Positions 8,592 through 18,025 of a stretch of DNA of 39,342 nt are shown one piece after another. Numbering within the stretch: the first letter of the stretch is position 1; every line of letters starts with the position of its first letter. The DNA comes from Lysobacterales bacterium CG_4_10_14_3_um_filter_64_11 (GTDB lineage: Bacteria > Pseudomonadota > Gammaproteobacteria > Xanthomonadales > Xanthomonadaceae), in assembly GCA_002782905.1 (NCBI GenBank), contig PFJA01000285.1, positions 1-39,342 of the forward strand, read 5' to 3'. The position numbers and the translations under genes are program-made. The notes under the pieces are model-generated. The model made no database searches. It had not been told where the DNA came from and worked only from the letters and a program-made list of their open reading frames with translations.

Positions 8592-9677
8592 TCAGGCCTT
8601 GCGCTGGGCGAAGTCAATCATGAACTGCGCCAGCGCTTCGACGCTGGCCTCGGTCACCGCGTTGTACAGCGAGGCGCGAATGCCGCCGACCACCCGATGG
8701 CCTTTCAAACCGATCAGACCATTGCTGGCGGCTTGCTTGAGAAAGTCGGTTTCGAGCACGTCGTTGGCGAGAAAAAACGGCACATTCATGCGCGAGCGGC
8801 AGGCCGGAACGACGCGATTGCGGTAGAAGCCTGCGCTGTCGTCGATTACCGAATACAACCGTTGTGCCTTGCGCCGGTTGATCGCTTCGATCGCGGCCAC
8901 ACCACCGCGTTGTTTGAGATGCTTGAAGACCAACCCGGCCAGATACCAGGCGAACGTCGGCGGGGTGTTGAGCATCGAATCGTGCTTGAGGTGGGCGCCG
9001 ATATTCAAGATCGGTGCCCGCGCCTGCCCAGCGCGCGCCAACAGTTGCGGATGAATGATCGCGACAGCAATACCGGACGGGCCGATGTTTTTCTGCGCAC
9101 CCGCGTAGATCATGGCGTAGCGCGATACATCAATGCGGCGCGACAGAATGCTGGACGACATGTCGGCAATCAGCGCCACGTTGTCCAGCACCGGCGTATC
9201 CGCAAACTCGACGCCGTGGATGGTCTCGTTGTCGGTGATGTGCAGGTAGGCGGCATCATCGCTGAGCCGCCATTGCGAAAGCGCCGGGATCTCGCTGTAG
9301 CCACTGCCCTTGGCGCTGGCGGCAATGCGAACGTCGCAATACGGCTGCGCCTGTTCCACGGCCTTTTCGCCCCAGTGGCCGGTGAGCAGGTAATCGACGG
9401 CCTGGCCCGGCGCCGCAAAGTTGAGCGGCAACAGCGCCTGGATCAGGGTGGCGCCGCCCTGCATGAACACCACCGCGTAGTCATCGGGAACCGCCAGCAA
9501 TGCGCGCAGGTCGCGTTCGGCTTCGGCGGCGATGTCGATGAACGCCTTGCCGCGATGGCTGAGCTCCATCACCGAGGCACCCTGGCCATGCCAATCCAGC
9601 AGTTCTTCCTGCGCCTGACGCAATACGGCTTCGGGCAGGGCCGCAGGACCGGCGCTGAAGTTGTGCAGGCGCGACAT
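8592..9677 (-). CDS. serC: Phosphoserine aminotransferase
   Basis: Transfers an amino group from glutamate to 3-phosphohydroxypyruvate (serine synthesis) and acts in pyridoxal phosphate synthesis. 361 residues, the usual length. The N terminus NFSAGPAALPEAVL and the block ELSHRGKAF are typical; the PLP lysine is K196 in YAGAQKNIGPSG. First gene of the serC-pheA-hisC-aroA operon, an arrangement related to the serC-pheA-tyrA-aroA supraoperon of Pseudomonas, with hisC in the tyrA position. Confidence 0.97.
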   Translation of the reverse strand: MSRLHNFSAGPAALPEAVLRQAQEELLDWHGQGASVMELSHRGKAFIDIAAEAERDLRALLAVPDDYAVVFMQGGATLIQALLPLNFAAPGQAVDYLLTGHWGEKAVEQAQPYCDVRIAASAKGSGYSEIPALSQWRLSDDAAYLHITDNETIHGVEFADTPVLDNVALIADMSSSILSRRIDVSRYAMIYAGAQKNIGPSGIAVAIIHPQLLARAGQARAPILNIGAHLKHDSMLNTPPTFAWYLAGLVFKHLKQRGGVAAIEAINRRKAQRLYSVIDDSAGFYRNRVVPACRSRMNVPFFLANDVLETDFLKQAASNGLIGLKGHRVVGGIRASLYNAVTEASVEALAQFMIDFAQRKA

Positions 9678-9729
9678 GGTGACTCCGTGACGACGGCGAG
9701 ATGCTCAGGCTAGCATGCGGCAACGCAGC

Positions 9730-9776
9730 AAAAAAGACCCGCGAACACCCGCGAACACCCTGGGTGCCGATTCGAT
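9730..9776 (-). terminator. Possible terminator after chpC
   Basis: On the minus strand, after the chpC stop at 9777, a stretch rich in ACCC and GGGT short arms ends in a run of six T (9735-9730). It contains a 10-base unit (plus-strand acccgcgaac, 9737-9760) repeated about 2.4 times. The stems are short, so this is a weak candidate for the end of the pil-chp mRNA. Confidence 0.35.
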
Positions 9777-10289
9777 TCAGGCGGCGGGCATCTCGACCGG
9801 GTGCAGCGCCTCGTCGATCAGCAACTCGATCATGGTCAAATCGGGGATCAGCGCGGCGTCGTCGTTCAACAACACCCTGGCCTTCACGCCGAGCGGCACG
9901 GCGCCGTCGCCTTCGCTGATCACCAAGCGGTCGCGCGACACATTGATCAAACGGGGAAATCCCTGGGTCAGGACGGCAAAAAACGACAGTCGCTGATTAC
10001 CGCCCAGCGCCTTGATGACTACCACCTTGGAGCCCAGTTGGCTGCGCTCCTCGGCGATGCCCGCCAAGCGGGCAAAGGCGATGACCGGCACCCGCCAGCC
10101 GCGCCAGCGCAAGCGGCCCAATAACCATGCCGGCGCGTTGGCAACGACTTCGGGATCCGAAAAGCTGATGATTTCGGCCATCGAAGCATTGGGCAGCAGC
10201 AATCGCCCGCCGGCGATGGTGATCAGCACGCCTCGCAGATCGTTGTCGACCTGCCCTGCCGCTGGAGTTTGTCTGTTCATTGTTGCCAA
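9777..10289 (-). CDS. chpC: CheW-like protein, ChpC type
   Basis: A 170-residue CheW-fold protein and the last gene of the pil-chp operon. CheW-like proteins link a receptor to a CheA-type kinase at the inner membrane; ChpC is the second such adaptor in the Pseudomonas Chp system, next to PilI. The CheW fold covers ~15-160: RGVLITIAGGRLLLPNASMAEIIS, then WLLGRLRWRGWRVPVIAFARL and SKVVVIKALG. It overlaps the 3' end of the preceding CheB-like gene by 13 bases, so translation is probably coupled. The name rests on position as well as on fold. Confidence 0.85.
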   Translation of the reverse strand: MATMNRQTPAAGQVDNDLRGVLITIAGGRLLLPNASMAEIISFSDPEVVANAPAWLLGRLRWRGWRVPVIAFARLAGIAEERSQLGSKVVVIKALGGNQRLSFFAVLTQGFPRLINVSRDRLVISEGDGAVPLGVKARVLLNDDAALIPDLTMIELLIDEALHPVEMPAA

Positions 10290-12118
10290 CGCTCCACCGC
10301 TCTCGCGGTCAATTCAGCCATCGCACCCACTTGACCACCGGCCGCCTTGGCACTGGCGCATGCGGTCGCGTCGAAACAACTCGCGGGGTCCTGCGCAATC
10401 ACCGTGGCACCAGCCGCAACGCACCCTGGCAAGGCGTCGGCCAACGACGCCGGAGCACCACTGGCAAGCGCCACCAGCAAGTCGCGCCCGAGCGACGCAA
10501 GCGCTGCGAGCTGCGCTTCGGCCGGCTGCACATCGGCGACAAACGACAAGTTGCCGTGACGGCCCATCGTCAAGCTCAACGCGTCCGGCATTACGAACAC
10601 GCGACCGGCATCCACGCTTTTGCCTGCTTCCGCCAACACCACCGGCAAGGCGCTGACCTTGGCCAATTGCGGCACCAGTCGGTCGTGATTGGCGCCCTCA
10701 AGATGCTGCATCAACACCACCGGCACGGGCAGATCGCCGGGCAGACTGGCAAGTACCTGACGCACGGCGTCGGGGCCGCCAGCACCGGAAAAGATGACCA
10801 CTGCACCATGCCGGGTGGCAACCGTACTGGCGTCATCATCGGCCAGCGACAGCCCGGCAATCAGGGCATCAAAGTCGATCTCCGCCGGCACCACCGATTC
10901 TTGCCGGTGCATGGCCATGCCATCCGCGGAATCCTCGTCGTCGACGACCAGTTCCAGATTCTCGAACGCGCTGCTCTTGTTGCGACTTTGCTTTGCGTCA
11001 TGCGCCGCGGCAAGCGCGGCGGCGGGTGCATCGCTGCCTGCGAATGGCTGCCTGTCATCGTCCTCATCGACGGGACTGCGGCGAGCGAAATCCGGCTCGA
11101 CGACGCTTTGCGCCAGCTCATCGTCGGCGCTATTGGCATCCAATTCGGCGGCCAGCGCCAACAACTCAGGATCGAGTGCGATCGCATCGTGGTCGGTTTC
11201 GCCAAACTCGGAAAAGCGCGATGCCGGCGCGTTGGCTATGTCGGCGGGTGAGGTTTCAATGACAAACGAAAAATCGGCATCCAGGTAACTGTCATCCAAT
11301 TCAATCGCCACCGGCTCACCGTCATCGCTCGCCGGCGCCGGCGCAGCGATCGGGTCGATGTCCGTTGCCATTGCCGCATCGTCTGCCGCCGTTTCGAGGA
11401 ACGCGGCAAGGTCGATTTCCTCCGACCACGCGGTGCTGTCGCGCTCGCGTGGCGCGGCGGCGGGTGCGTCTGCGGGTGCATCGGCCGTGCTGTCGCCGTC
11501 GCCAGTGAGCGCGCGCATTATCTCGTCATCATCCAGTTGCAGCGCGTCCTCGGCCGTACGCTCCGCCTCACGCACATAGGCCGGTGCATAGGCCACGCGT
11601 GCGCCGCCCCCTGGCACTTCGAGCGATGGCACCTGGCGCGCCAGGTCAGGGGTATCGCCGGTGTATTGCGACAGCGTTGCGTCGTGCATCTGCTGATCCG
11701 GCCGCAGCGGCGCGCCCGGCTGTGGCCGCATATCGAACGACGGCAGACGCCGCGCATCGGCCGGCGCCGCCGGCAGCGTTGTTGCTGCATCGCCTGACAA
11801 TTTGCTGGCGAGATGCCGTGCCCAACGCGCGAGCTCCCAACCACCCAGCTTGCGCGTCACCGCCGCCTCGTCAAAAATCACACTGACGCCAGGCTCGTCG
11901 AACACTGGCTGAAATGCGTCCAACGCCGCTTCAATGCTGTCATCCAGACTTACCACGATAATCGTGGAGCCGGTGGCACTGAGTGCTGCCGGTTCGACGG
12001 CGCGCGGATCGGCCTCGATACTGATCTGGGCACCGTAATCGAGTATCACCTGTCGCAAGTGTGCACGCGCATCGCCTTCCGCACCCAGCAGCGCCACCCG
12101 TGCGGGCGCACTAGTCAT
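10277..12118 (-). CDS. CheB-like protein with lost catalytic residues (ChpB position)
   Basis: About 613 residues. Residues numbered on the longer frame starting at GTG 12133: an N-terminal receiver-like part without a clear phosphorylation pocket (~1-110), a long acidic Ala/Asp-rich linker (~115-435), and a C-terminal CheB methylesterase-like domain (~440-618). In active CheB the triad is Ser in AS-TGG, His in QH, and Asp in GMGxDG. Here the motif reads FSGAGG, so Gly450 takes the serine place; H477 in MQHL is kept; the aspartate position is Ala562 (ASGAPAS). It is therefore unlikely to be an active receptor methylesterase and may be a scaffold. I start it at the ATG at 12118 (MTSAPARV), overlapping the chpA stop by 8 bases. 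Confidence 0.78.
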   Translation of the reverse strand: MTSAPARVALLGAEGDARAHLRQVILDYGAQISIEADPRAVEPAALSATGSTIIVVSLDDSIEAALDAFQPVFDEPGVSVIFDEAAVTRKLGGWELARWARHLASKLSGDAATTLPAAPADARRLPSFDMRPQPGAPLRPDQQMHDATLSQYTGDTPDLARQVPSLEVPGGGARVAYAPAYVREAERTAEDALQLDDDEIMRALTGDGDSTADAPADAPAAAPRERDSTAWSEEIDLAAFLETAADDAAMATDIDPIAAPAPASDDGEPVAIELDDSYLDADFSFVIETSPADIANAPASRFSEFGETDHDAIALDPELLALAAELDANSADDELAQSVVEPDFARRSPVDEDDDRQPFAGSDAPAAALAAAHDAKQSRNKSSAFENLELVVDDEDSADGMAMHRQESVVPAEIDFDALIAGLSLADDDASTVATRHGAVVIFSGAGGPDAVRQVLASLPGDLPVPVVLMQHLEGANHDRLVPQLAKVSALPVVLAEAGKSVDAGRVFVMPDALSLTMGRHGNLSFVADVQPAEAQLAALASLGRDLLVALASGAPASLADALPGCVAAGATVIAQDPASCFDATACASAKAAGGQVGAMAELTARAVERWQQ

Positions 12119-15100
12119 GGCTATCTCCACCACTCAGCAATTCACCGACATTGCGCAGCAACTCGGCTTCCTGGTATGGCTTGCCCAGATAGCGGTTCAC
12201 GCCGATCTCGAAGGCGCGCTGACGATGCTTTTCGCCGGTGCGCGAGGTGATCATGATGATCGGAATGTGGCGCAACCGCGCATCGTTGCGCATGTGGGTG
12301 GCGAGCTCGTAGCCGTCCATGCGTGGCATTTCGATATCCAGCAGCATCACATCGGGCACGCGCTCTGCGAGCTTTTCCAGTGCGTCGATACCGTCCTTTG
12401 CCGTCAGCACTTCATAGTTCTGGCGCTCAAGCACACGGCTGGAAACCTTGCGCATGGTGATCGAATCATCGACCACCATCACCAGTGGCACGCGGGCAAC
12501 CGGGCGCACCACCGCGTGCGGCTGGATCTGCGTTTCGCTGCTGTCGGCCTGGCTGAGGTGGCGGCGGACCAGCGGCAGCACGTCGAGGATGACCACCACG
12601 CTGCCATCGCCCATGACCGTAGCGCCGAAAATGCCCGGCAGCGAACTGACCTGCGGGCCAACCGGCTTGACCACGATTTCACGGCTACCCATCACCTGAT
12701 CCACCGCGATGGCGGCGCGCAATTCGCCAGAACGCGCCAACAGCAACGGCATCTGCAAACTTTCGGCTGCCTTGGCCGGCGCGTGCCCGATCAGCATGCC
12801 AAGGTCGTGCACCGGATAGGATTCACCGGCATAGGTGTAGACCGCGTCGCCACGGATCTGGCCCAGTTCCAGCTCATCGCGGTCGATGCGGTCCACGCCG
12901 GCAACCGATGCGATCGGCACGGCAAAACTGGTTTCACCAATCTTGACGAATACCGCCTGCGTCACCGCGAGGGTAAAGGGCAGACGGATCAGGAACTCGG
13001 TGCCCTTGCCGGCGCGTGAACGGATGCCCAGCGTGCCGCCCAACTGGCGTATCTCGCTGTGCACTACGTCCATGCCCACCCCGCGACCGGCCAGCTTGCT
13101 GATCGACTCGGCGGTGGAGAACCCGGTTTGCAGAATGAAGCCGAACAGCTCGCCGTCGGGCACCTGCGCGTCGGCGGCCAGCAACCCACGCTCGATCGCC
13201 TTGGCGCGGATTGCCGCGGCGTCCAGACCGCGGCCATCATCGGATACGGTGATCACCACTTCCGAGCCTTCGCGCGCGACTGCGATACGTACCAGCCCGT
13301 CTTCGGGTTTGCCGGCTTTGCGACGATCCGCTGGCGACTCCACACCGTGTGCCACCGAATTGCGCAACATGTGTTCCAGCGGTGCAGTGATGTGTTCGAG
13401 CACACTGCGGTCCATTTCGCCCTGTGCGCCATCAACCTTGAGCAGCACCGACTTGCCGGTTTCCGAGCCAGCCTGACGCAGAATGCGCCGCAGGCGCGGC
13501 ACCAGCGAATCGAACGGCACCATGCGCGTGCGCATGAGTCCTTCCTGCAGGTCGGAGCTTACCCGCGACTGCTGCAACAGCAGGGTTTCATGCTGGCGGG
13601 TGAGGTCTTCAAGCACCTGCTCAAGGTTGGTCAAATCGGCAGCCGACTCGGACAGTGCGCGGGTGAGCTGCTGCAGGGTAGAGAAGCGATCGAGTTCGAG
13701 CGGATCAAAGGTTTCGTCGGCGCTGTCCGGTTCGCGCTGGAAACGGGCAATGATCTGGGTCTCGGTTTCGATTTCGAGCTTGCGCAACTGATCGCGCAGT
13801 CGCGATGTGGTCTGGTCGAGCTCGCCCAGATTGGTGCGAAAACTCGACATCTGCTGTTCGAGGCGCGCGCGATAGATTGCAACTTCGCCGGCGTAATTGA
13901 CCAGCCGATCGAGCAAATCCGCGCGGATGCGCACCTGCTCCTGCGGCGCTCGCACCTGCATGTCGTCGGCATCGTCGAACGCCGTCTCGATGGGTGGCGA
14001 CAGGCGACCACCCGGGTGCGATTTTTTCACTTGCGCAACGACCGGCTTGTTCGTCGCTGGCGCGGTCTGCGGCGCAACCGGCGCTGTCTCTTGCGCCGCA
14101 ACGGTTGCCACTTCAGCCGCCACGATGGCGTCGAAATTACCGGTAGAGGCCTGCTCGAAGCGAGCGATCAGGTTGGCCGGCATGGCAATCGCCTGGCGCG
14201 CAGTGATCCGCGACAGCATCCCGTGCAGGCGATCAAAACCCTGTTCGAGCAATACCAGCCCGGGCAACCCGATCTCGAATCGACCCTCGGCCACCGACTC
14301 CAGCAACGATTCCATGACGTGCCCAAGATCGCCCATCTCGGCAATGCCGGACATCCGCGCACCCCCTTTCAGGGTATGCAGGTCGCGTTGCAAACCCACC
14401 ACCGGCTCGCGCTCGGAGAGGTTGTCGCGCAATTGCGTCAACAGCATGTCGGAATGATCGAGCAGGTCGGTCGACTCCTCGATGAAAATATCGAGCAATT
14501 CCTCATCGAGGTCACTCAGGTCGAGTGGCAACTCTGGATCAGCCGCGTCGTGCACCGGCGCCATCCGTGCTGGCGTTGCCGCGCTGGCGAGGTCGGTGAA
14601 GACAGCGGCTTGCGCAGCTTCGGCTTGCGCAGCTTCGGCTTCGGCGGCGACAGCTTCAGCAGCCTCAGCAGCAGCGGCTTGCGCAGCAGCGGCTTGCGCA
14701 GCAGCGGCTTCGGCGGCAGCGGCTTCAGCGGCAGCGGCTTGCGCAGCAGCGGCTTCAGCGGCAGCGGCTTGCGCAGCTTCGGCTTGCGCAGCAGCGGCTT
14801 CAGCGATGGCGCTGCTCTGCCCCGCGTCAAACTCTGCGAACGACGGCAGCGCACTGGTGTCGGGCGCATCGAGCTTGACGGCAACCAGCGATGCTGTGCT
14901 GTCGAACTCGTCATCGAGCCCAAACCCATGCGATTCCACCGTGGGCGAGGTCGGCTCGGGCAGTGTGTCGCGCTCGGCCCGCACCTGCTCGGCAAGTTGC
15001 GAACAATCCGGAACCCCGTTTTCCGGCGTCTCCAGTGCCAGCATCACCGCGCGTATCGCCGCCACACTTTGTGCGATCAGCGCAGTGCCCTGAGCACTGG

Positions 15101-17891
15101 CGATACGTTTGTGCGCCAGCAGACGCTTGATGTACGACTCCATTGGCCCGGTTACTTCGGTGATCGCCGGGACTTCTGTCATCGCAAACGCACCACTGAT
15201 CGTGTGCATCGCGCGCAGCAACGGATCGGTGGCGGCAAAACCGCGGCCACCGGCCGCTGTCAGCCACTCTTCAATGGTAGCGACGTGACCAGCGACTTCG
15301 GTCTTGAGTATCTCGAACAACACCGCATCGATCGGTTGCGCCGCCACCCGTGCCGCCCCGTCGACGGCATCGGCAGCCGCCGTGATGTCAGCCGCATGTG
15401 CCACCGCCGCAGACGCGTCGATATCTGCCTGCACACCCGCCGCGTACGGCAAGTCGTCCGCTGTCGTGGCTACCACGCTGGCATCGGTTGCCACCACCGA
15501 GTCGCCGGCCGGCGCTTGCAGCCAAGCCTCCTCACCAGCGGCAATGCGATCGGCCACCGCTTTGATCGCCTCGATATCGACGGCCACTGCAGACGAACCG
15601 GTGCGCAGCGCCTCATGCATGTGCGGCAATGCGTGGCACGCGGCATCAAGCAATGCCATCACTGCCGGCGACGCCTCGCGCGAGCCTTCCAGCACGCGGT
15701 TCAGCATATTCTCGACACGCCAGGCGAACTCACCGAGCGACAGCGCGCCCACCAGGCGGCCACTGCCCTTGAGCGTATGGAACACCCGTCGAATCGAGCG
15801 CAATACATCCAGCGCTTCGGGATTGGCACGCCATGCCGGCAAGGTCTGCTCGAGGTTCTGGACTTCCTCCTGAAACTCTTCGAGGAACACCTCGCGAATC
15901 TCGTCGTCGATATCATCGGTTGCCGTTTCGAAGCCCGCCAGCGTGCTTGCGCCCGTTGTTGCCGCAACAACCTGTGCTACCGGCACCGTTGGCCGATCGG
16001 AAACCGGCTCGTGGGTTTGCTCGGCAATCGCGGCATTGGCCAGCGCGTCATCGACCGCTGGCGTTGCATCCAGCGCAGTCGATGGCGGTGGCGCAGCAAC
16101 GGCTTGATCGTCGACATCCACCGCAGCCGGGAGATCGGCCCGTTGCTCGGGGGCGGCGGCTTCTGGTAGTTGGCCCGGCACCTGTGCCGGCAGCGGCCAG
16201 TAGCCCAGCCGCTCCATGCCTTGCCGCGCGTGCTCAAGAATGGCATCGCGCCCCGGCCGATGATCGCGCAGGGCTTCAAGAAAGTATTCAAGCGCCGCAA
16301 CCGCATCGGCAAACGTATCGATCTGCGTGGCATCAGGGACGCGCCGCAATGCAATCAACTCGCACTGGGTAAATCGACCAACCGCGGTCATCAACTGCGC
16401 GACATCGCTCAACTCGAGGATGCGCAAGGCGCCGGCCACCTCATCGAGCAGGCGCGGTACATCGCCCAGTTGTGCACTGTCCCAATTGGTTTCAATGAAC
16501 GCCACAAACGACTGTCGGGCTTGCGCGAAGTTGGCAATCGCCTCCTTGACCACGGCATCCAGCAGCAGCTTGGCTTCGTTGCCCGGCAGCGGACGATCGT
16601 TGCCGGCGCCCACGTCCACCGACACCTGGCCCAGGCGCGAAACCTGATCGTCGAGCGATGCTTCGACGTACAGCAGGGCGCCGGCGATATCGAGCAGGGT
16701 AGCTTCGTCGGCCGGGCGATTGCCGCCAACCACTTCGGCGATGGCCTGACTTTGCTCCTGTACCACACGTCGCGGCACGCCCAGACCCAGCATGCCCAGG
16801 GTGTCGGCAACACGATCAAGCACGTCCGCCTGCGCGTTCAACGCCGATACCGGGTTACCGGGCGAGCGCATGTGCAGGTCAAGCATGTCCTTGACGCGCA
16901 ACAAATCCTCTTTGATCGCGCCACATACGGTATCGAGCAATGCCCGGTTGTGACCGGTCATGCTGCCCTTGGCGTGGGCAATTTCCGCTTCGGTCGGCAG
17001 GTCGGCCTGAAGCCCAAACACATCGCGCATCTCACGAATGCGGCCATAGTCGGTGGGCGCATGCGCGACGAAGTAGAGCAACTGGCGGGTCAGTTCCAGT
17101 GGCGGGTCTTTGGAAAACGCCGCATCACCGGCATCGGCAAGCCGCTTGATCTCACGCTCGACGCGCGCCAGCGAGCGTTTGAGCGGCTTGGACGCCTCAA
17201 ACGCACCCGCCTGCAGTGCCTCCAGCGTGCCACCGGCAACCCAGAATAGGCGACGCGCATGTTCTGATCGCGTCATCGCCACCAGGGAATCGCAGACTTG
17301 CGTCAATGCGGCGATCAGTTGCGGGTTGCCTTCGTCGCGGAGCCAACGCAGCAATGAGGCCTGAAAACGCGACCGCAACGTTTCGGCGCGCGCGCGCACC
17401 TGCTCCTGCGGCAGTTCGGTGGCGGGGCCCGCGACCGCAGCCGGCAGTGGCCGGGAAAGATCCGGCGAGAACAACACCGCCTCGGACAGACCACGTTCGC
17501 CACGCGCGGCACGCAATTCGTTGAGCAACGGCAACAGCACCACCGGGATATCCTTCAGCCCCGATTGCAGGCGCTCAAGGTAATCGGGCAGTTGCACGAT
17601 ACCGCGCATCAGCACGGTAAATGCCTCGTCGCGCTCGTCGACCTTGCTCTCCAGCAGCGACAGCGCCAATTGCTCCATCTCTTCGGCGACCATCGCGGCA
17701 CCGTACAGCTCCACCATCCGCAAAGTGCCATGCACCTGATGCAGGTAGGCGGCGCAAGCGCGCATCTGGCTGGCGTCGCTGGAGTCGTCGACGAAGGCCT
17801 CGATCGCGTATCGTGCCTGGCGCAACGTCTCATCCAGCTCGGGCTTGACCCAGTTGAGCGTGGTGAAATTGATGTCTTCTTGCAGCCTCAT
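12111..17891 (-). CDS. chpA: ChpA hybrid CheA-type histidine kinase/response regulator
   Basis: The 1926-residue kinase of the Pil-Chp system, which passes signals from PilJ to PilG and PilH. His-containing phosphotransfer sites are seen at H51 (LHQVHGTLRM), H705 (FHTLKGSGR), H896 (MHTISGAFA) and H1172 (LHTLKGGAR). Two further repeats have Asp in the His place (D401, D483). An Ala-rich pentapeptide array fills 1031-1096. A dimerisation segment with a long coiled coil (~1318-1445) follows, then the ATPase domain with HMLRNSVAHGVE (1507-1518), DDGRGLD (1551) and GRGVGMDVV, then a CheW-like domain (~1640-1780). The C-terminal receiver has D1808, D1809, phospho-acceptor D1852 and K1904. Pseudomonas ChpA has the same order with more phosphotransfer modules. 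Confidence 0.95.
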   Translation of the reverse strand: MRLQEDINFTTLNWVKPELDETLRQARYAIEAFVDDSSDASQMRACAAYLHQVHGTLRMVELYGAAMVAEEMEQLALSLLESKVDERDEAFTVLMRGIVQLPDYLERLQSGLKDIPVVLLPLLNELRAARGERGLSEAVLFSPDLSRPLPAAVAGPATELPQEQVRARAETLRSRFQASLLRWLRDEGNPQLIAALTQVCDSLVAMTRSEHARRLFWVAGGTLEALQAGAFEASKPLKRSLARVEREIKRLADAGDAAFSKDPPLELTRQLLYFVAHAPTDYGRIREMRDVFGLQADLPTEAEIAHAKGSMTGHNRALLDTVCGAIKEDLLRVKDMLDLHMRSPGNPVSALNAQADVLDRVADTLGMLGLGVPRRVVQEQSQAIAEVVGGNRPADEATLLDIAGALLYVEASLDDQVSRLGQVSVDVGAGNDRPLPGNEAKLLLDAVVKEAIANFAQARQSFVAFIETNWDSAQLGDVPRLLDEVAGALRILELSDVAQLMTAVGRFTQCELIALRRVPDATQIDTFADAVAALEYFLEALRDHRPGRDAILEHARQGMERLGYWPLPAQVPGQLPEAAAPEQRADLPAAVDVDDQAVAAPPPSTALDATPAVDDALANAAIAEQTHEPVSDRPTVPVAQVVAATTGASTLAGFETATDDIDDEIREVFLEEFQEEVQNLEQTLPAWRANPEALDVLRSIRRVFHTLKGSGRLVGALSLGEFAWRVENMLNRVLEGSREASPAVMALLDAACHALPHMHEALRTGSSAVAVDIEAIKAVADRIAAGEEAWLQAPAGDSVVATDASVVATTADDLPYAAGVQADIDASAAVAHAADITAAADAVDGAARVAAQPIDAVLFEILKTEVAGHVATIEEWLTAAGGRGFAATDPLLRAMHTISGAFAMTEVPAITEVTGPMESYIKRLLAHKRIASAQGTALIAQSVAAIRAVMLALETPENGVPDCSQLAEQVRAERDTLPEPTSPTVESHGFGLDDEFDSTASLVAVKLDAPDTSALPSFAEFDAGQSSAIAEAAAAQAEAAQAAAAEAAAAQAAAAEAAAAEAAAAQAAAAQAAAAEAAEAVAAEAEAAQAEAAQAAVFTDLASAATPARMAPVHDAADPELPLDLSDLDEELLDIFIEESTDLLDHSDMLLTQLRDNLSEREPVVGLQRDLHTLKGGARMSGIAEMGDLGHVMESLLESVAEGRFEIGLPGLVLLEQGFDRLHGMLSRITARQAIAMPANLIARFEQASTGNFDAIVAAEVATVAAQETAPVAPQTAPATNKPVVAQVKKSHPGGRLSPPIETAFDDADDMQVRAPQEQVRIRADLLDRLVNYAGEVAIYRARLEQQMSSFRTNLGELDQTTSRLRDQLRKLEIETETQIIARFQREPDSADETFDPLELDRFSTLQQLTRALSESAADLTNLEQVLEDLTRQHETLLLQQSRVSSDLQEGLMRTRMVPFDSLVPRLRRILRQAGSETGKSVLLKVDGAQGEMDRSVLEHITAPLEHMLRNSVAHGVESPADRRKAGKPEDGLVRIAVAREGSEVVITVSDDGRGLDAAAIRAKAIERGLLAADAQVPDGELFGFILQTGFSTAESISKLAGRGVGMDVVHSEIRQLGGTLGIRSRAGKGTEFLIRLPFTLAVTQAVFVKIGETSFAVPIASVAGVDRIDRDELELGQIRGDAVYTYAGESYPVHDLGMLIGHAPAKAAESLQMPLLLARSGELRAAIAVDQVMGSREIVVKPVGPQVSSLPGIFGATVMGDGSVVVILDVLPLVRRHLSQADSSETQIQPHAVVRPVARVPLVMVVDDSITMRKVSSRVLERQNYEVLTAKDGIDALEKLAERVPDVMLLDIEMPRMDGYELATHMRNDARLRHIPIIMITSRTGEKHRQRAFEIGVNRYLGKPYQEAELLRNVGELLSGGDSHD
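14604..14801. repeat. 15-bp minisatellite inside chpA
   Basis: This part of chpA codes for residues 1031-1096, a run of about 13 pentapeptides of the form (E/Q)AAAA. At DNA level the unit is 15 bases built from GCAGCGGCTTGCGCA-like and GCAGCGGCTTCGGCG-like variants. The unit length is a multiple of three, so gain or loss of units keeps the frame. It lies between the third and fourth His phosphotransfer modules and probably forms a long alanine helix linker. Confidence 0.85.
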
Positions 17892-18025
17892 GCCCGGGTC
17901 TCGCCCTTGAAAGGAGAGTGTGTCGCGTGCTGCAAGCCGGCTATCAATCGCCGTGCATCATCGCCACGACACCCTCGTGCAACCTGATCTGCGCGCCATC
18001 GCCTTGCCATTCCCGGTCAACCTGC

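Noticed and set aside
5076-9713. Long plus-strand open frames opposite aroA, hisC, pheA and serC
   Set aside because: All lie opposite well-identified enzymes and have the His/Arg/Gln-rich composition of complement frames.
13059-16169. A 1036-codon open frame on the plus strand opposite chpA, with a Gly/Leu/Arg/Ser repeat
   Set aside because: It is the antisense shadow of chpA in high-GC DNA; the GLRSSG repeat is only the complement of the alanine minisatellite. No ribosome site or family resemblance.
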